Source: Promethearchaeia archaeon | GTDB lineage: Archaea; Asgardarchaeota; Lokiarchaeia; Sigyniarchaeales; SOKP01 | Length of the DNA stretch: 16,382 nucleotides | Assembly (NCBI GenBank): GCA_029856295.1 | Contig: JAHQWS010000297.1 | Location: 1 to 16,382, forward strand | Direction of reading: 5' to 3' | Part shown: piece by piece, positions 1 to 8,660 of the stretch | How the letters are laid out: each line of letters begins with the position of its first letter | How positions within the stretch are numbered: the stretch's first letter is position 1 | Program-made: the position numbers and the translations under genes | Notes under the pieces: generated by a model | The model's database searches: none | What the model saw: only the letters and a program-made list of their open reading frames with translations | What the model was told of the DNA's origin: nothing

Positions 1-112
1 CAAGACAAAGATGAGTCTTTATGTATGCATCTTAGATGTAAGATCATATCGCTTATTTAGTATGCAATCTCTGATAGAGAGGTAATTTCTGATTTCTTAA
101 GAGGATTAATCA

Positions 113-120
113 TTAAATAT
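113..120 (+). promoter_or_regulatory. Candidate TATA box for the phosphate transporter
   Basis: The sequence TTAAATAT lies about 33 bases before the start codon at 150. In archaea the TATA box sits about 25 bases before transcription start, so a start near 140 and a very short leader carrying the ribosome site would follow. The background is very AT-rich, so this is a weak call. Confidence 0.3.
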
Positions 121-149
121 CCAAATAGATAAACTCTTAGGGGGAAGAA

Positions 150-1115
150 ATGATGATAATTCCTATTTTATTCATTTTTGTATTGTTGTCAATTCTTATT
201 GCTTTCGCAATAGGGGGGAATGACGAGACTTTTGCTACGATTTATGGCGCAAAAACGCTTACAATGAAAGAAGTTTTAATTCTAGCTACAATATTCGCAA
301 TTATGGGCGCTTTTTTCTTAGGACAGGCGGTCAGCGAAACTGTAGGCAAAAATATACTTTATATCAAAATTACCATTCCAATCGTTATTACAATATTGGT
401 ATCTACAGCAATATGGTTAATAGTGGCTTCGTACTTTGAGCTTCCAATAAGTACTACACATGCAACTATTGGTGCAATTATAGGCATTGGGCTTTTTTTA
501 GGAGGAGGAGCGGGAGTTAATTGGGTTGTAATAGTTGAAATGGCCCTTTGGTGGATTCTTTCTCCTATAATAGGATTTGTAGTCACTTACTGTACTTATA
601 AAATAATTCACAAATATATCATTAAAAAACTCGATGGTTTTCAAGATTTTGAGCGAACAGAAAGGATTTTTGCTTATGTCTTATTAGCTTCTATTTGTTT
701 AACCGCCTTTGCCAGGGCTGGAAATGATTGTTCAAATGCTGTTGGAATCGTTGTAGGTGTAGGGGATGTTGATATTAACCTACTCTTATTTATTACAGGA
801 TTGAGTTTAGCAAGTGGAATAGTAATTCTAGGGAGAGGTGTTATTAAAAATCTAAGTAAAATTACTGAATTACATCCAAGTACAGCATTTTCAGCTGAAA
901 TACCCACCGCAATAATATTATTGATTGGAACTATTCGGGGTATCCCTTTATCAGGGTCTCATATGCTAGTTGCTTCATTGGTTGGATTAGCGAAAGCTAG
1001 AAATGCGCCAGTGAAAAAAGGGCTGTGGAAAATAATTTTAATTTGGTTATTAACATTCCCCATGGCAGGAGTCTTAGCTATTATTATATACGGACCTATT
1101 TCTTTATTTTTATAA
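150..1115 (+). CDS. PiT-family inorganic phosphate transporter
   Basis: This is an integral membrane permease of the PiT family (PF01384), which moves inorganic phosphate into the cell with Na+ or H+. The 321-residue protein shows the family's inverted duplication. GGNDETF (residues 22-28) and AGNDCSNAVG (190-199) are the paired GxND signatures, and PISTTHATIGA (99-109) and PLSGSHMLVASLVG (266-279) are the paired STTH-type segments. ITELHPSTAFSAE (238-250) also fits the family. About ten hydrophobic segments are visible. The length is at the short end for prokaryotic PiT proteins. The start is supported by a GGGGGA-like ribosome site about five bases upstream; a second ATG follows immediately. 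The first signature is odd: the usual second Asn of GANDVAN is Phe28 here. No PhoU or DUF47 partner is seen in the window, although such a gene could end just before it. Family assignment is firm; substrate is inferred from the family. Confidence 0.92.
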   Translation: MMIIPILFIFVLLSILIAFAIGGNDETFATIYGAKTLTMKEVLILATIFAIMGAFFLGQAVSETVGKNILYIKITIPIVITILVSTAIWLIVASYFELPISTTHATIGAIIGIGLFLGGGAGVNWVVIVEMALWWILSPIIGFVVTYCTYKIIHKYIIKKLDGFQDFERTERIFAYVLLASICLTAFARAGNDCSNAVGIVVGVGDVDINLLLFITGLSLASGIVILGRGVIKNLSKITELHPSTAFSAEIPTAIILLIGTIRGIPLSGSHMLVASLVGLAKARNAPVKKGLWKIILIWLLTFPMAGVLAIIIYGPISLFL

Positions 1116-1127
1116 TATTTTTTTTCC
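1113..1127 (+). terminator. T-tract terminator after the phosphate transporter
   Basis: A run of eight T (1118-1125) starts three bases after the stop codon. Archaeal RNA polymerase terminates at such T-tracts without needing a strong hairpin. No stable stem is visible. Confidence 0.4.
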
Positions 1128-1241
1128 TAAATACTATATTTTACTATAAAGATTCCTAACCATGTGAAATGATTATAACGTAGGAAAAGTGAAAGTTTAA
1201 AAAAATCAAATTATATTTTAGATTTACTGTAGTATTATAAT

Positions 1242-1252
1242 AATTTATATAA
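1242..1252 (+). promoter_or_regulatory. Candidate TATA box for the ArdC-like gene
   Basis: TTTATATAA (1244-1252) is close to the archaeal TATA consensus. It lies about 42 bases before the ATG at 1290, predicting transcription start near 1272-1276. This favours the ATG at 1290 over the TTG at 1281, which would leave almost no leader. Confidence 0.45.
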
Positions 1253-1289
1253 TAGAAACATTCTAAAAAAGGAATAAGGGTTGATTATA

Positions 1290-2606
1290 ATGAGCCAAGA
1301 ATTAAATCATATTTTCAAGAAGTATAATAAGACCTTTCTAAATCGAGAGGAAGAAATGAAAATGTATCTTTCAAAGTATTTTGGCAGGTTTTTTGAAGAG
1401 CATGTAATTGAAAACATAATAAGAATTGACGCTTCTGAAAGATTAAACATGGCCGGGTTTCATAAAAATTTATCTTCTTGGCGGAGTAGCGGAGAAATTG
1501 TTTTATGTTCATGTGAGATTGTAGGTGGTGTTCAAAAGCGCTATGATTATAAATTTATCTTTCCTGAAGAGAGAATTCTTCGTCAAACTTCAGAAGAAGA
1601 GATAGAAGAAACTTCCCGAATTAAGGATATTACTATAGAGGAACCAGATTTAACTAAAGGTGAAGAAAAAGGATTTAGGGAATTTACAAAGGAAGAAAAA
1701 GAGCAATACAGGCAGCAAAAGGAAAAAGAAAAAAAAGAAGTTGAAGAGAACTTCCAAGAATTTCTTATAAACCAATCAGTTAAAGATGTAATAGTAAAAA
1801 TTGAAAAATCTCAAGAAAATCCTAGCTTTAAAGCTCAGGAAACAGAGAGTTCCGATGAAATGGAGACTCAGGAAGAACTAGGGAGTTCCCAGCAAATTCA
1901 TGGTTATTCTATTAGAAATTACCTGATGGTTCTTTCGCAGGCCAGAAAAAGGCAGGATGATAATTTTGTTGGAATAATTAATAGTTTTTGGAATTGGAAA
2001 AAACAGGGAGCTAACGTTTTAAAAAATCCTGATAAATCAAAGCCGTATAGTTACAAAATTCTTGTTCCTGTCTCAGAGGGTAATATCTTGAAAGGTTTTA
2101 AGCTCGGCAGTGTTTTTGATATATCTCAAACAAATCAATATGAAGAATATTTAAAACAACGCGAAGAAATGGAAAACGAAATAGTTTGGAGGGATGAAAT
2201 TGAATATGATCGTGCTATTGAATTTATTAAAGTAAATTTTTCCGAAATCACTATTAATGAAGATATAGCAGATAGCGACATAAGAGGCAGCTTTGATCCC
2301 GCTACAAAAGTTCTAAATATTCATGAACAAACTTCACATACGGTATTCCATGAACTGGGAAAGTATATTTCTATAACAAAACTACAAGTAAGCGAAGATG
2401 TTGAGGAAGGGTCCATGAAAGAAGAGATCCTTGCCGAAATCACTTGTTATCTATTAATGAAGAAATTTGAGAAAGCTGAAGAATTTAAAATTAACTATGA
2501 TTTTGGTTACAGTAATTGCTGGGCATTAAACATTCTTGATGAATTTAAATTTAGAGAATTCGAGGATATTTACTCGGAAATCTCAGACAATGTCAAAGAT
2601 CTATAA
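1290..2606 (+). CDS. ArdC-like protein with degenerate zincin motif
   Basis: The protein has about 438 residues, taking the ATG at 1290 with AGGG about ten bases upstream; a TTG at 1281 would add three residues. ArdC proteins are plasmid and phage anti-restriction factors that bind single-stranded DNA and carry a C-terminal metalloprotease fold. Residues 206-285 match the ssDNA-binding domain (DUF1738/LtrC-like): YSIRNYLMVLSQ, then the W-x-W-K-K-x-G-x-x-V pattern, ILVPV, and KLGSVFDISQT, which resembles the family hallmark VFDxxQT. Residues 335-430 match the zincin part: HTVFHELGKYI (351-361) and EEILAEITCYLL (378-389). The usual HExxH is HELGK (354-358), so the second histidine ligand is Lys. 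The first ~100 residues are an unrecognised domain, followed by a Glu/Lys-rich, probably helical linker (about 100-200). No plasmid or transfer genes are adjacent. The ArdC relation is inferred from motifs; the function of this copy is unknown. Confidence 0.72.
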   Translation: MSQELNHIFKKYNKTFLNREEEMKMYLSKYFGRFFEEHVIENIIRIDASERLNMAGFHKNLSSWRSSGEIVLCSCEIVGGVQKRYDYKFIFPEERILRQTSEEEIEETSRIKDITIEEPDLTKGEEKGFREFTKEEKEQYRQQKEKEKKEVEENFQEFLINQSVKDVIVKIEKSQENPSFKAQETESSDEMETQEELGSSQQIHGYSIRNYLMVLSQARKRQDDNFVGIINSFWNWKKQGANVLKNPDKSKPYSYKILVPVSEGNILKGFKLGSVFDISQTNQYEEYLKQREEMENEIVWRDEIEYDRAIEFIKVNFSEITINEDIADSDIRGSFDPATKVLNIHEQTSHTVFHELGKYISITKLQVSEDVEEGSMKEEILAEITCYLLMKKFEKAEEFKINYDFGYSNCWALNILDEFKFREFEDIYSEISDNVKDL

Positions 2607-2682
2607 TTTTTAATATCGAAATTTGGATAGAATTCTCTAATTTTAAAACTTTGATAGGACACAGAGAAAGGCTTTTCTATAT

Positions 2683-2699
2683 TAATAATTTATAATAAT
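2683..2699 (+). promoter_or_regulatory. Possible promoter region of the ABC exporter pair
   Basis: The AT-rich segment AATAATTTATAATAATT includes a TTTATAAT-like box about 80 bases before the exporter start. A second TTTAATAT-like box (about 2744-2751) would give a nearly leaderless message. I cannot choose between them; the 169-base gap shows nothing else. Confidence 0.25.
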
Positions 2700-2775
2700 T
2701 AAATTTGAAAACTATCCTTCTAATAATCTTCTAACAGAGTAGATTTAATATTTCAAATCATAGGAAGAAATTTAC

Positions 2776-4614
2776 ATGAAAAAAAATTCAAAGAGTTTTA
2801 ACTCCTCACCGCTTGTAGAATTCTCACCAGAAACAAAAGATCGATTCATTAAAGCTCGCCAAAAAGGGACAAGACAATGGATCTTAGCCCATTTATTTTA
2901 TAAATCAAATAAATATTATATTTTTACAGTTTTTCTCCTCACTATACTTACTGTTAATTTAACTTCGGCATCAATGATTGTTTTAGGTATGGCGATATCC
3001 GAATTTTTAGATGGAAATAATTCTAATTTGATGTTTTATGTCATTGTAATTTTGATTTTAGGAGTTAGTGGACCAGTATTAAGATTAGTAAATTCTGCGT
3101 TGCGTGAGATATTGGCACAGAGACTAGAACGGGATGTCCGTAAAGAATTTTTTGCAAATCTTCTCGGAAAAAGCCAATCCTTTCACGATCAGCAAAAGAT
3201 TGGAGAAATCATGGCGCGGACTACTGATGACGTTCGCATGCTTAATTTCATGGTTAGTCCAGCATTATCTCTTATATTAGAATCTTTCACTGCTATGATT
3301 ATCCCTATAATATATGTTGCTATATTTTTTCCTGCTCAGTTACTTATAGTCCCTATTATTTTTGTAATAACTTTTCTTTATGCATTAAAGGATTATATTC
3401 ATAAAATAGGTCCCGTCACCGGGATAATGAGGGCGGAATTTGGGCAAATGAATGCCGTCTTGAATGAAACGTTAACAGGGATAGAAGTAGTAAAGGGAAA
3501 TACTCAGGAAGACGCCGAATTGAAAAAATATTTTGGAAAAGCGAAAAGATACAGGGATGCATTTGTGAAACAGGGCTACATTCAAGCAAAATATTTACCA
3601 CTTTTGCTTTTTGCAATAACTATTACATTTGGCTTAGCACATTCTATTTATTTATACACCCAAGGGGTTATGAGCATTGGTCAAATAATAGCATACTTAG
3701 GTTTAATAGGCCTTCTCCGCTTCCCTACATTTATTTCGATATTTGTTTTTGCAATTGTAAGAATGGCGATAACAAGTTCTCAAAGGTTGCTCAATTTTAT
3801 GAATGAAGAGACAGATATCGATGAAAATCCTGAGGGCGTTGAAAAACTATTAGATGGTGCAATTAAATTTGAAAATGTTTCTTTTTCATATGATAAAGGC
3901 TCATCTGTTTTAAAAAATATTTCTTTTGAAATAAAACCAGGACAAACAGTTGCAATTGTGGGTACCACAGGTTCGGGTAAAACAACTTTAACGAAATTAA
4001 TTTCAAGATTATATGATGTTAATGAAGGAAAAATATTGATAGACAATATTGATGTACGCGAATATGCCTTAGAGTCTCTTAGAAGTCAAATTTCTTATAT
4101 AGAACAGGATGTATTTTTATTTTCTACAACTATATTTGAAAATATTGCTTTTGGGAGGGTAAGTTCTATGGAAGAAATAGAGGAAGCGGCTAAACAAGCT
4201 CAAGCTAATCAATTTATTTCTGAGTTGCCTAATGGCTATAATTCTGAAGTCGGAGAACGGGGTGTTCAGTTAAGTGGTGGTGAAAGACAAAGAGTGGCCA
4301 TTGCCCGTGCTTTTCTTACGGATCCACGGATTCTTATCCTTGATGACTCCACATCAGCAATCGATTCCGCAACGGAAGATAAAATACAGAGAGCTATCCA
4401 TAACATTCTCAAAAACAGGACGACATTAATAATTACTCATCGGCTAAGTCAAATAAGATGGGCAGATCTTATTATTGTCCTAAGGAGCGGTGAAATTGTA
4501 GCCCAAGGTACACATGAGGATCTTTTAAAAACATCAGACGAATACCAAAAAATATTTATCAAAAAGTTTGATATTAGCGTTGACCAATTACTAAAAGAAG
4601 GGGAGAAAGTATAA
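2776..4614 (+). CDS. ABC exporter half-transporter, degenerate-site subunit
   Basis: This is a type I (MsbA/multidrug-like) ABC exporter half-transporter of 612 residues. The transmembrane domain spans about residues 40-340 and the ATPase about 363-600. ATPase motifs: Walker A GTTGSGKT (396-403), Q-loop Q444, signature LSGGE (499-503), Walker B ILILDD (519-524), H-loop H555. The residue after the Walker B aspartate, normally the catalytic Glu, is Asp524. In heterodimeric exporters such as TM287/288, LmrCD and BmrCD, this substitution marks the subunit whose Walker site is degenerate. The signature motif here is canonical, so it can complete the active site of the partner. An AGGA ribosome site lies about ten bases upstream of the ATG. 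The stop codon is one base before the next ATG, so the two genes are almost certainly co-transcribed. The substrate (drug, lipid or peptide) cannot be told from sequence. Confidence 0.93.
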   Translation: MKKNSKSFNSSPLVEFSPETKDRFIKARQKGTRQWILAHLFYKSNKYYIFTVFLLTILTVNLTSASMIVLGMAISEFLDGNNSNLMFYVIVILILGVSGPVLRLVNSALREILAQRLERDVRKEFFANLLGKSQSFHDQQKIGEIMARTTDDVRMLNFMVSPALSLILESFTAMIIPIIYVAIFFPAQLLIVPIIFVITFLYALKDYIHKIGPVTGIMRAEFGQMNAVLNETLTGIEVVKGNTQEDAELKKYFGKAKRYRDAFVKQGYIQAKYLPLLLFAITITFGLAHSIYLYTQGVMSIGQIIAYLGLIGLLRFPTFISIFVFAIVRMAITSSQRLLNFMNEETDIDENPEGVEKLLDGAIKFENVSFSYDKGSSVLKNISFEIKPGQTVAIVGTTGSGKTTLTKLISRLYDVNEGKILIDNIDVREYALESLRSQISYIEQDVFLFSTTIFENIAFGRVSSMEEIEEAAKQAQANQFISELPNGYNSEVGERGVQLSGGERQRVAIARAFLTDPRILILDDSTSAIDSATEDKIQRAIHNILKNRTTLIITHRLSQIRWADLIIVLRSGEIVAQGTHEDLLKTSDEYQKIFIKKFDISVDQLLKEGEKV

Positions 4615-4615
4615 A

Positions 4616-6433
4616 ATGGCATGGTACGGTTTAGAGGCAGAAAAATATGACCGGATATATAAAGATAAAGATTTGTTAAATCGTATTTTGAAATATTTTA
4701 GTCCATATCGACGAAAAATGGGAATAGTCACGCTTTTATTAACATTAACAGCTTTTACTTATGCTTCAATTCCGCTTTTGACCTCAATAGCAATTAGTAA
4801 TTTAGAAACTAATAGAGAACCTATATATTTAGTATTTATAATCATTTCGATTTTTTCTTTAAACTGCTTAGCTTGGATTTTCAATTACTTTCGCCAGAAA
4901 TATTCTTCAATGGTGATAGGGGATATTGTCTTAGATTTGAGGCAGAGTGCTAATGTTGCCGTATTAGATAGAGACCTCTCTTTTTTTGATAAGAATCCGA
5001 TTGGAAAAATAGTTAGCAGGATGAATACAGATAGCCGTGATTTCGGACAAATTGTAGAATTAACCATGCAGGTCCTTTCTTCACTTTTAATGATTATAGT
5101 TTTGTTAGTGTTTATGCTGTTTATCAATATAACTTTAGCGTTGATCTTTATGATCTCAATTCCTATTTTTTTCATTATCGCCTTTACATATCGAAAAATT
5201 GCCAGGCGTATGACTCTTTTAGGTCAAAGAGCGTTAGCATCTGTTAATGCTTATGTTAAAGAGAGTTTTAGTGGAATTCAAATCGCAAAAACTTTTCGAC
5301 AGGAATTAAAATTATATGAAAAATTTAAGGAGGTCAATAAACAATCCTATGATGTTAACTTAAAAAAAGGTTTTGTTCTAGTTTCAATTTTTCCTACTCT
5401 CGCGGCGACACAGGGGATAATTTTGGCCCTAATTGTTTATTTTGGAGGTAATTTTGTTATTAATGGGCAACTCAGCGTAGGTGACTTATATTTGTTTTTG
5501 CAAAGCTTATCTATGTTATTCTTTCCACTATTGGTTATTGCTGCTTTTTGGCCCCAACTTCAACTCGGATTGGCGGCATCTGAGAGGATTTTTGCATTAA
5601 TTGATAAGTCACCTGCTGTTGTTCAACATGATGATAAAAAACCTGAATTAAAAGGTAAGATTGAATTCAAGAATTTAATTTTTCATTATGATGAAGGGAA
5701 AGAAGTTTTCAATGATTTTTCACTTATTATCCATCCTGGCGAATCAATTGCAATTGTAGGGCATACTGGCGCTGGAAAATCATCTTTAGCAAAATTATTA
5801 GCAAGATTCTACGAATTTCAAGGAGGAAATATTTTAATCGATGGAATTTCAATAAGAGATTTTGATCTAAAGGCATATAGAAAACAAATTGGAATCATAT
5901 CTCAGACACCCTTTTTATGGGCCACCACTTTGCTAAACAATGTCAAATATGGATGCGATTCGGCTACTGAGGAAGAAGTTATGGATGCTTTAGATAAAGC
6001 AGGAGGGGCAGACTGGATTAAAGACTTAAGTTATGGATTAAGTACTTATGTTGGAGAAAGAGGAAGCTTAATTTCTATGGGTCAACGCCAATTAATTGTT
6101 TTCGCGCGAACTTTACTCCAAAACCCTTCAATTCTAATCTTAGATGAAGCAACCGCTTCAGTAGACCCATTTACCGAAACACGTATTCAAGATGCGCTTG
6201 ATAAGACTATAAAAGGACGAACTTCAATTATTATAGCACATCGTCTCTGGACGGTCCGACATGTCGATAGAATTATAGTATTAGATCATGGAAAGATAGT
6301 AGAAGAGGGAAATCATGATGATTTAATGGCGCGGGGAGGTAAGTATGCCGGTCTTTACAATACATATTTTCGCCATCAATCCCTTGAATATATTGAAAAA
6401 ATCAAGAAAATTTGTGAAGAACCTGAAGTTTAA
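4616..6433 (+). CDS. ABC exporter half-transporter, catalytic-site subunit
   Basis: This 605-residue type I ABC exporter half is the partner of the gene ending at 4614. Six membrane segments fall in about residues 35-325, followed by an ATPase domain (350-590). Motifs: Walker A GHTGAGKSS (382-390), Q-loop Q430, signature ISMGQ (486-490) instead of LSGGQ, Walker B with intact catalytic Glu511 (ILILDE), and H-loop H542 (AHR). The altered signature and intact Glu complement the partner exactly. Its Walker motifs with the partner's LSGGE form the hydrolysing site, while ISMGQ faces the partner's Asp524 site. This layout is known from bacterial heterodimeric exporters (ABCB-like, TM288 type). A GGGGAG ribosome site (4600-4605) lies inside the end of the upstream gene, so translation is probably coupled. 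The substrate is unknown. Confidence 0.93.
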   Translation: MAWYGLEAEKYDRIYKDKDLLNRILKYFSPYRRKMGIVTLLLTLTAFTYASIPLLTSIAISNLETNREPIYLVFIIISIFSLNCLAWIFNYFRQKYSSMVIGDIVLDLRQSANVAVLDRDLSFFDKNPIGKIVSRMNTDSRDFGQIVELTMQVLSSLLMIIVLLVFMLFINITLALIFMISIPIFFIIAFTYRKIARRMTLLGQRALASVNAYVKESFSGIQIAKTFRQELKLYEKFKEVNKQSYDVNLKKGFVLVSIFPTLAATQGIILALIVYFGGNFVINGQLSVGDLYLFLQSLSMLFFPLLVIAAFWPQLQLGLAASERIFALIDKSPAVVQHDDKKPELKGKIEFKNLIFHYDEGKEVFNDFSLIIHPGESIAIVGHTGAGKSSLAKLLARFYEFQGGNILIDGISIRDFDLKAYRKQIGIISQTPFLWATTLLNNVKYGCDSATEEEVMDALDKAGGADWIKDLSYGLSTYVGERGSLISMGQRQLIVFARTLLQNPSILILDEATASVDPFTETRIQDALDKTIKGRTSIIIAHRLWTVRHVDRIIVLDHGKIVEEGNHDDLMARGGKYAGLYNTYFRHQSLEYIEKIKKICEEPEV

Positions 6434-6520
6434 GATAAGTTTTTGAATAATTAAAAGTAAATATGCTTTTCAAATCCTAATAATCCTAATTTTCATACTG
6501 TATAATTTTATACTATGAGA

Positions 6521-6533
6521 GAAACATTTAAGT
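6521..6533 (+). promoter_or_regulatory. Candidate BRE/TATA promoter of the MFS carrier
   Basis: GAAACATTTAAGT combines an A-rich BRE-like part with a TTTAAG TATA-like box. It would start transcription near 6553 and leave a leader of about 45 bases with a good ribosome site. The 164-base gap upstream contains a second AT-rich box (6501-6512), so the choice is uncertain. Confidence 0.35.
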
Positions 6534-6597
6534 ACATCATTATCGAATAACTCTATAAGTTACCGTTAAAATAAAATCATTTTTTAGGAGTAAAAAA

Positions 6598-8052
6598 ATG
6601 TCAGAACCAGAATCTAAAATAGAAGCCACTGGCTTAGATAGGGGATACACTCCCCCGCCGACAAGAAAGATTATTGCTTTAGCTGCAGGAGGTATATTTG
6701 TGCAAGTAATGTTTACGGCAGCATTTAGAATACAATTATATGCGTTGAAGGTATTAGGATTAACTGCACTAATGGTTGCCCTTTTTATGGCTATATTCAC
6801 TACTGCTGATATCCTTAATGAATATTTAGTTGGCCATTTATCAGATAGAGCTACTAGATTTACGAAACGATGGGGTAAGCGATTTATTTTCATTATAGGG
6901 GGTGCGGTTGGAACGGCACTTGCATTAATACTAATATTTTTACCAATCTGGGAAACTAAGCCCGAAGGAGGGTTGGTAAATCCAGAACAAACATTAATAG
7001 CAATAATATGGCTCGCCATCTCGGTTTCAATATGGGACACTATACAAACTACAGAAGAATTAAATGCTAGAGCTTTGGAACCTGATCTTATTCGAGATCA
7101 GAAATCGCGGGCAAAGTTTCAGCTAGTAGGATCAATAATAGGCAATATTGGCTTAATATTAGGGATAATTCTAATACCACTTTCAATAAGTGCTTTCGGA
7201 GGAGTAAGTAATCCTAATGCTTATTTTATGATGGCTATAGTAATAGCAGTATTATATATTGCAATTTTACCTGTTCGTGCTTATGGTATATGGGAACCTA
7301 AAGAAATGCGAGAATTTAGACATGAATTTGATATTATAAAAAAAGAAGAAGCTCCTCTTTGGGATGCGGGAAAAAGAGCTTTAAAAAGTAGAAATTGGAT
7401 GGCCTTTGTTATAACTTATTTAGAATGGGGCTTAATCATGCGCATGATAGTGTTAGGATATGATTTATACATTGTTGATGTTCTAGGCTTAGATATTGCT
7501 TATACTGCATTACCACAAGTTGCAGCGCTGCTTGGATCTTTTATTTTTGGAATTGTCAGTTATAAATTACTAAGAAAATATGGTGCTAAGAAAACCTTCA
7601 TGATTGGAATATATTTAGCAAGTATTGGCTTTTTCTTGATGATATTTACCATTGATCTTTGGACATTAACTTTGTTTTCCTTTATCATGGGGATGGGCAT
7701 GGGTGCTCAAGTGACAGCTCGAGGATTAGTAGCCGTCCAAGCTATCGATTATGATACTTTAAAATATGGAAAACGTGAAGAAGCTCAATATTATGCTATA
7801 AATCAAATATTCAGTGCTACGTCAAAAACCACTTCTGCTCTATTACTTGCAGTAGTAGTTGCTATGTTTCTCTATGATCCCCTCAAAGGTACAGAAAATA
7901 CCGAGTTTGCAAAATTTGGATTACTCGTATATATATCAATTATTCCAATGATAATTACTATCATTTCAGGTATTCTTGTCTGGAAGCTTTTCAATATAAG
8001 TAAAGAGTTAGCAGAGGATAATAAGGAAAAATTGCTAAAATTGGGCCTCTAA
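6598..8052 (+). CDS. GPH/MelB-type MFS transporter
   Basis: This 484-residue membrane carrier of the major facilitator superfamily most resembles the MFS_2 / glycoside-pentoside-hexuronide:cation symporter group. The loop between helices 2 and 3 carries the family pattern: Asp71, GHLSDR (79-84) and RWGKR (91-95). Near helix 11, AIDYDTLKYGKREEAQYYAI (382-401) matches the MFS_2 pattern DYxxxxTGKRxEG. About twelve hydrophobic segments are present, with a charged central loop (about 232-265). AGGAG (6586-6590), seven bases before the ATG, fixes the start. The gene stands alone on its transcript, and no sugar-degrading enzymes or binding proteins are nearby. The substrate is therefore open: GPH members move sugars, but archaeal relatives are largely uncharacterised. 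Confidence 0.85.
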   Translation: MSEPESKIEATGLDRGYTPPPTRKIIALAAGGIFVQVMFTAAFRIQLYALKVLGLTALMVALFMAIFTTADILNEYLVGHLSDRATRFTKRWGKRFIFIIGGAVGTALALILIFLPIWETKPEGGLVNPEQTLIAIIWLAISVSIWDTIQTTEELNARALEPDLIRDQKSRAKFQLVGSIIGNIGLILGIILIPLSISAFGGVSNPNAYFMMAIVIAVLYIAILPVRAYGIWEPKEMREFRHEFDIIKKEEAPLWDAGKRALKSRNWMAFVITYLEWGLIMRMIVLGYDLYIVDVLGLDIAYTALPQVAALLGSFIFGIVSYKLLRKYGAKKTFMIGIYLASIGFFLMIFTIDLWTLTLFSFIMGMGMGAQVTARGLVAVQAIDYDTLKYGKREEAQYYAINQIFSATSKTTSALLLAVVVAMFLYDPLKGTENTEFAKFGLLVYISIIPMIITIISGILVWKLFNISKELAEDNKEKLLKLGL

Positions 8053-8070
8053 TTAAATCCTATCTCTAAA

Positions 8071-8089
8071 CTTTAATTTTTTTTTATTT
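8071..8089 (+). terminator. T-tract terminator after the MFS gene
   Basis: Nine consecutive T (8077-8085), then A and four T, follow the MFS stop by about 25 bases. The tract lies in the short gap before the convergent acetyltransferase gene. Confidence 0.5.
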
Positions 8090-8584
8090 TTAGAGAAACA
8101 ATTCCATGAAGATTTCATCTTCATATTTTCCATCAATCTTAACTTGTCTTGTTAAGACACCTTTGGAGACAAACCCTAAATTTTTGTAAAATGCTTGAGC
8201 GTTTTTATTTCCAGATCGTATATAAATTATAAGCTTTTCATATGCTTGTTCGCGTGCAAAATTAAAGGTATAATCGGCTAATTGATGACCGATATTTTTT
8301 TTTCGGTATTCTGGGAGTAAAAATGTTCCAATTACACCAACATGATCAAATGAATCAGTATATTTAGCCCACATATCTAAGGATTGGAAACCAACAATTA
8401 AATTATATACAATAGCTAAAAGGATACCCTCTCGGTTAGAAAGAGAATGAATATAATTTTGCACCTGTTCAGGTGTAAAAGGACGATTAATTGCAGTATA
8501 AACGCGTTCCTCACAAATAACTTTCCAAATGCTTGATATTGGTTTAGCGTCTTTAACTGTAGCCTTACGAATATTAATTTGCAT
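8090..8584 (-). CDS. GNAT-family N-acetyltransferase
   Basis: The 164-residue protein is a single GNAT acetyltransferase domain, which transfers acetyl from acetyl-CoA to an amine. Motif A is visible as GTFLLPEYRKKNIGHQL (86-102), with the acetyl-CoA pyrophosphate loop R94-K-K-N-I-G99-H. Motif B is NAQAFYKNLGF (128-138), as in RimI-like and phosphinothricin-type enzymes. The acceptor cannot be deduced. The gene lies 76 bases downstream of the ParE-like toxin on the same strand and converges on the MFS gene. No convincing ribosome site precedes the ATG, so translation may be leaderless or weak. GNAT toxins exist, but they are normally preceded by a ribbon-helix-helix antitoxin gene, which is absent here, so an ordinary metabolic or small-molecule acetyltransferase is more likely. 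Confidence 0.88.
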   Translation of the reverse strand: MQINIRKATVKDAKPISSIWKVICEERVYTAINRPFTPEQVQNYIHSLSNREGILLAIVYNLIVGFQSLDMWAKYTDSFDHVGVIGTFLLPEYRKKNIGHQLADYTFNFAREQAYEKLIIYIRSGNKNAQAFYKNLGFVSKGVLTRQVKIDGKYEDEIFMELFL

Positions 8585-8660
8585 AAAAATCGAATTTAAA
8601 ATCCAATTTAATACTTATCTAATTAATGGAAGTAAAAAACTTTTTCTATAATTTTAAAAT

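Noticed and set aside
1..85. Reading frames open from the left edge (ending at 60 and at 85), possibly the tail of an upstream gene
   Set aside because: Two frames are open for only 19 and 27 codons and neither shows a recognisable family; a PhoU/DUF47-type tail before a phosphate transporter would be expected but does not match.
6540..7040. 166-codon open frame on the minus strand
   Set aside because: It lies almost wholly opposite the well-supported MFS transporter gene, has no family resemblance, and is a shadow of membrane-protein codons.
8090..8584. GNAT protein as a third toxin (TacT/AtaT type)
   Set aside because: No ribbon-helix-helix antitoxin gene precedes it; a stand-alone GNAT enzyme explains it better.
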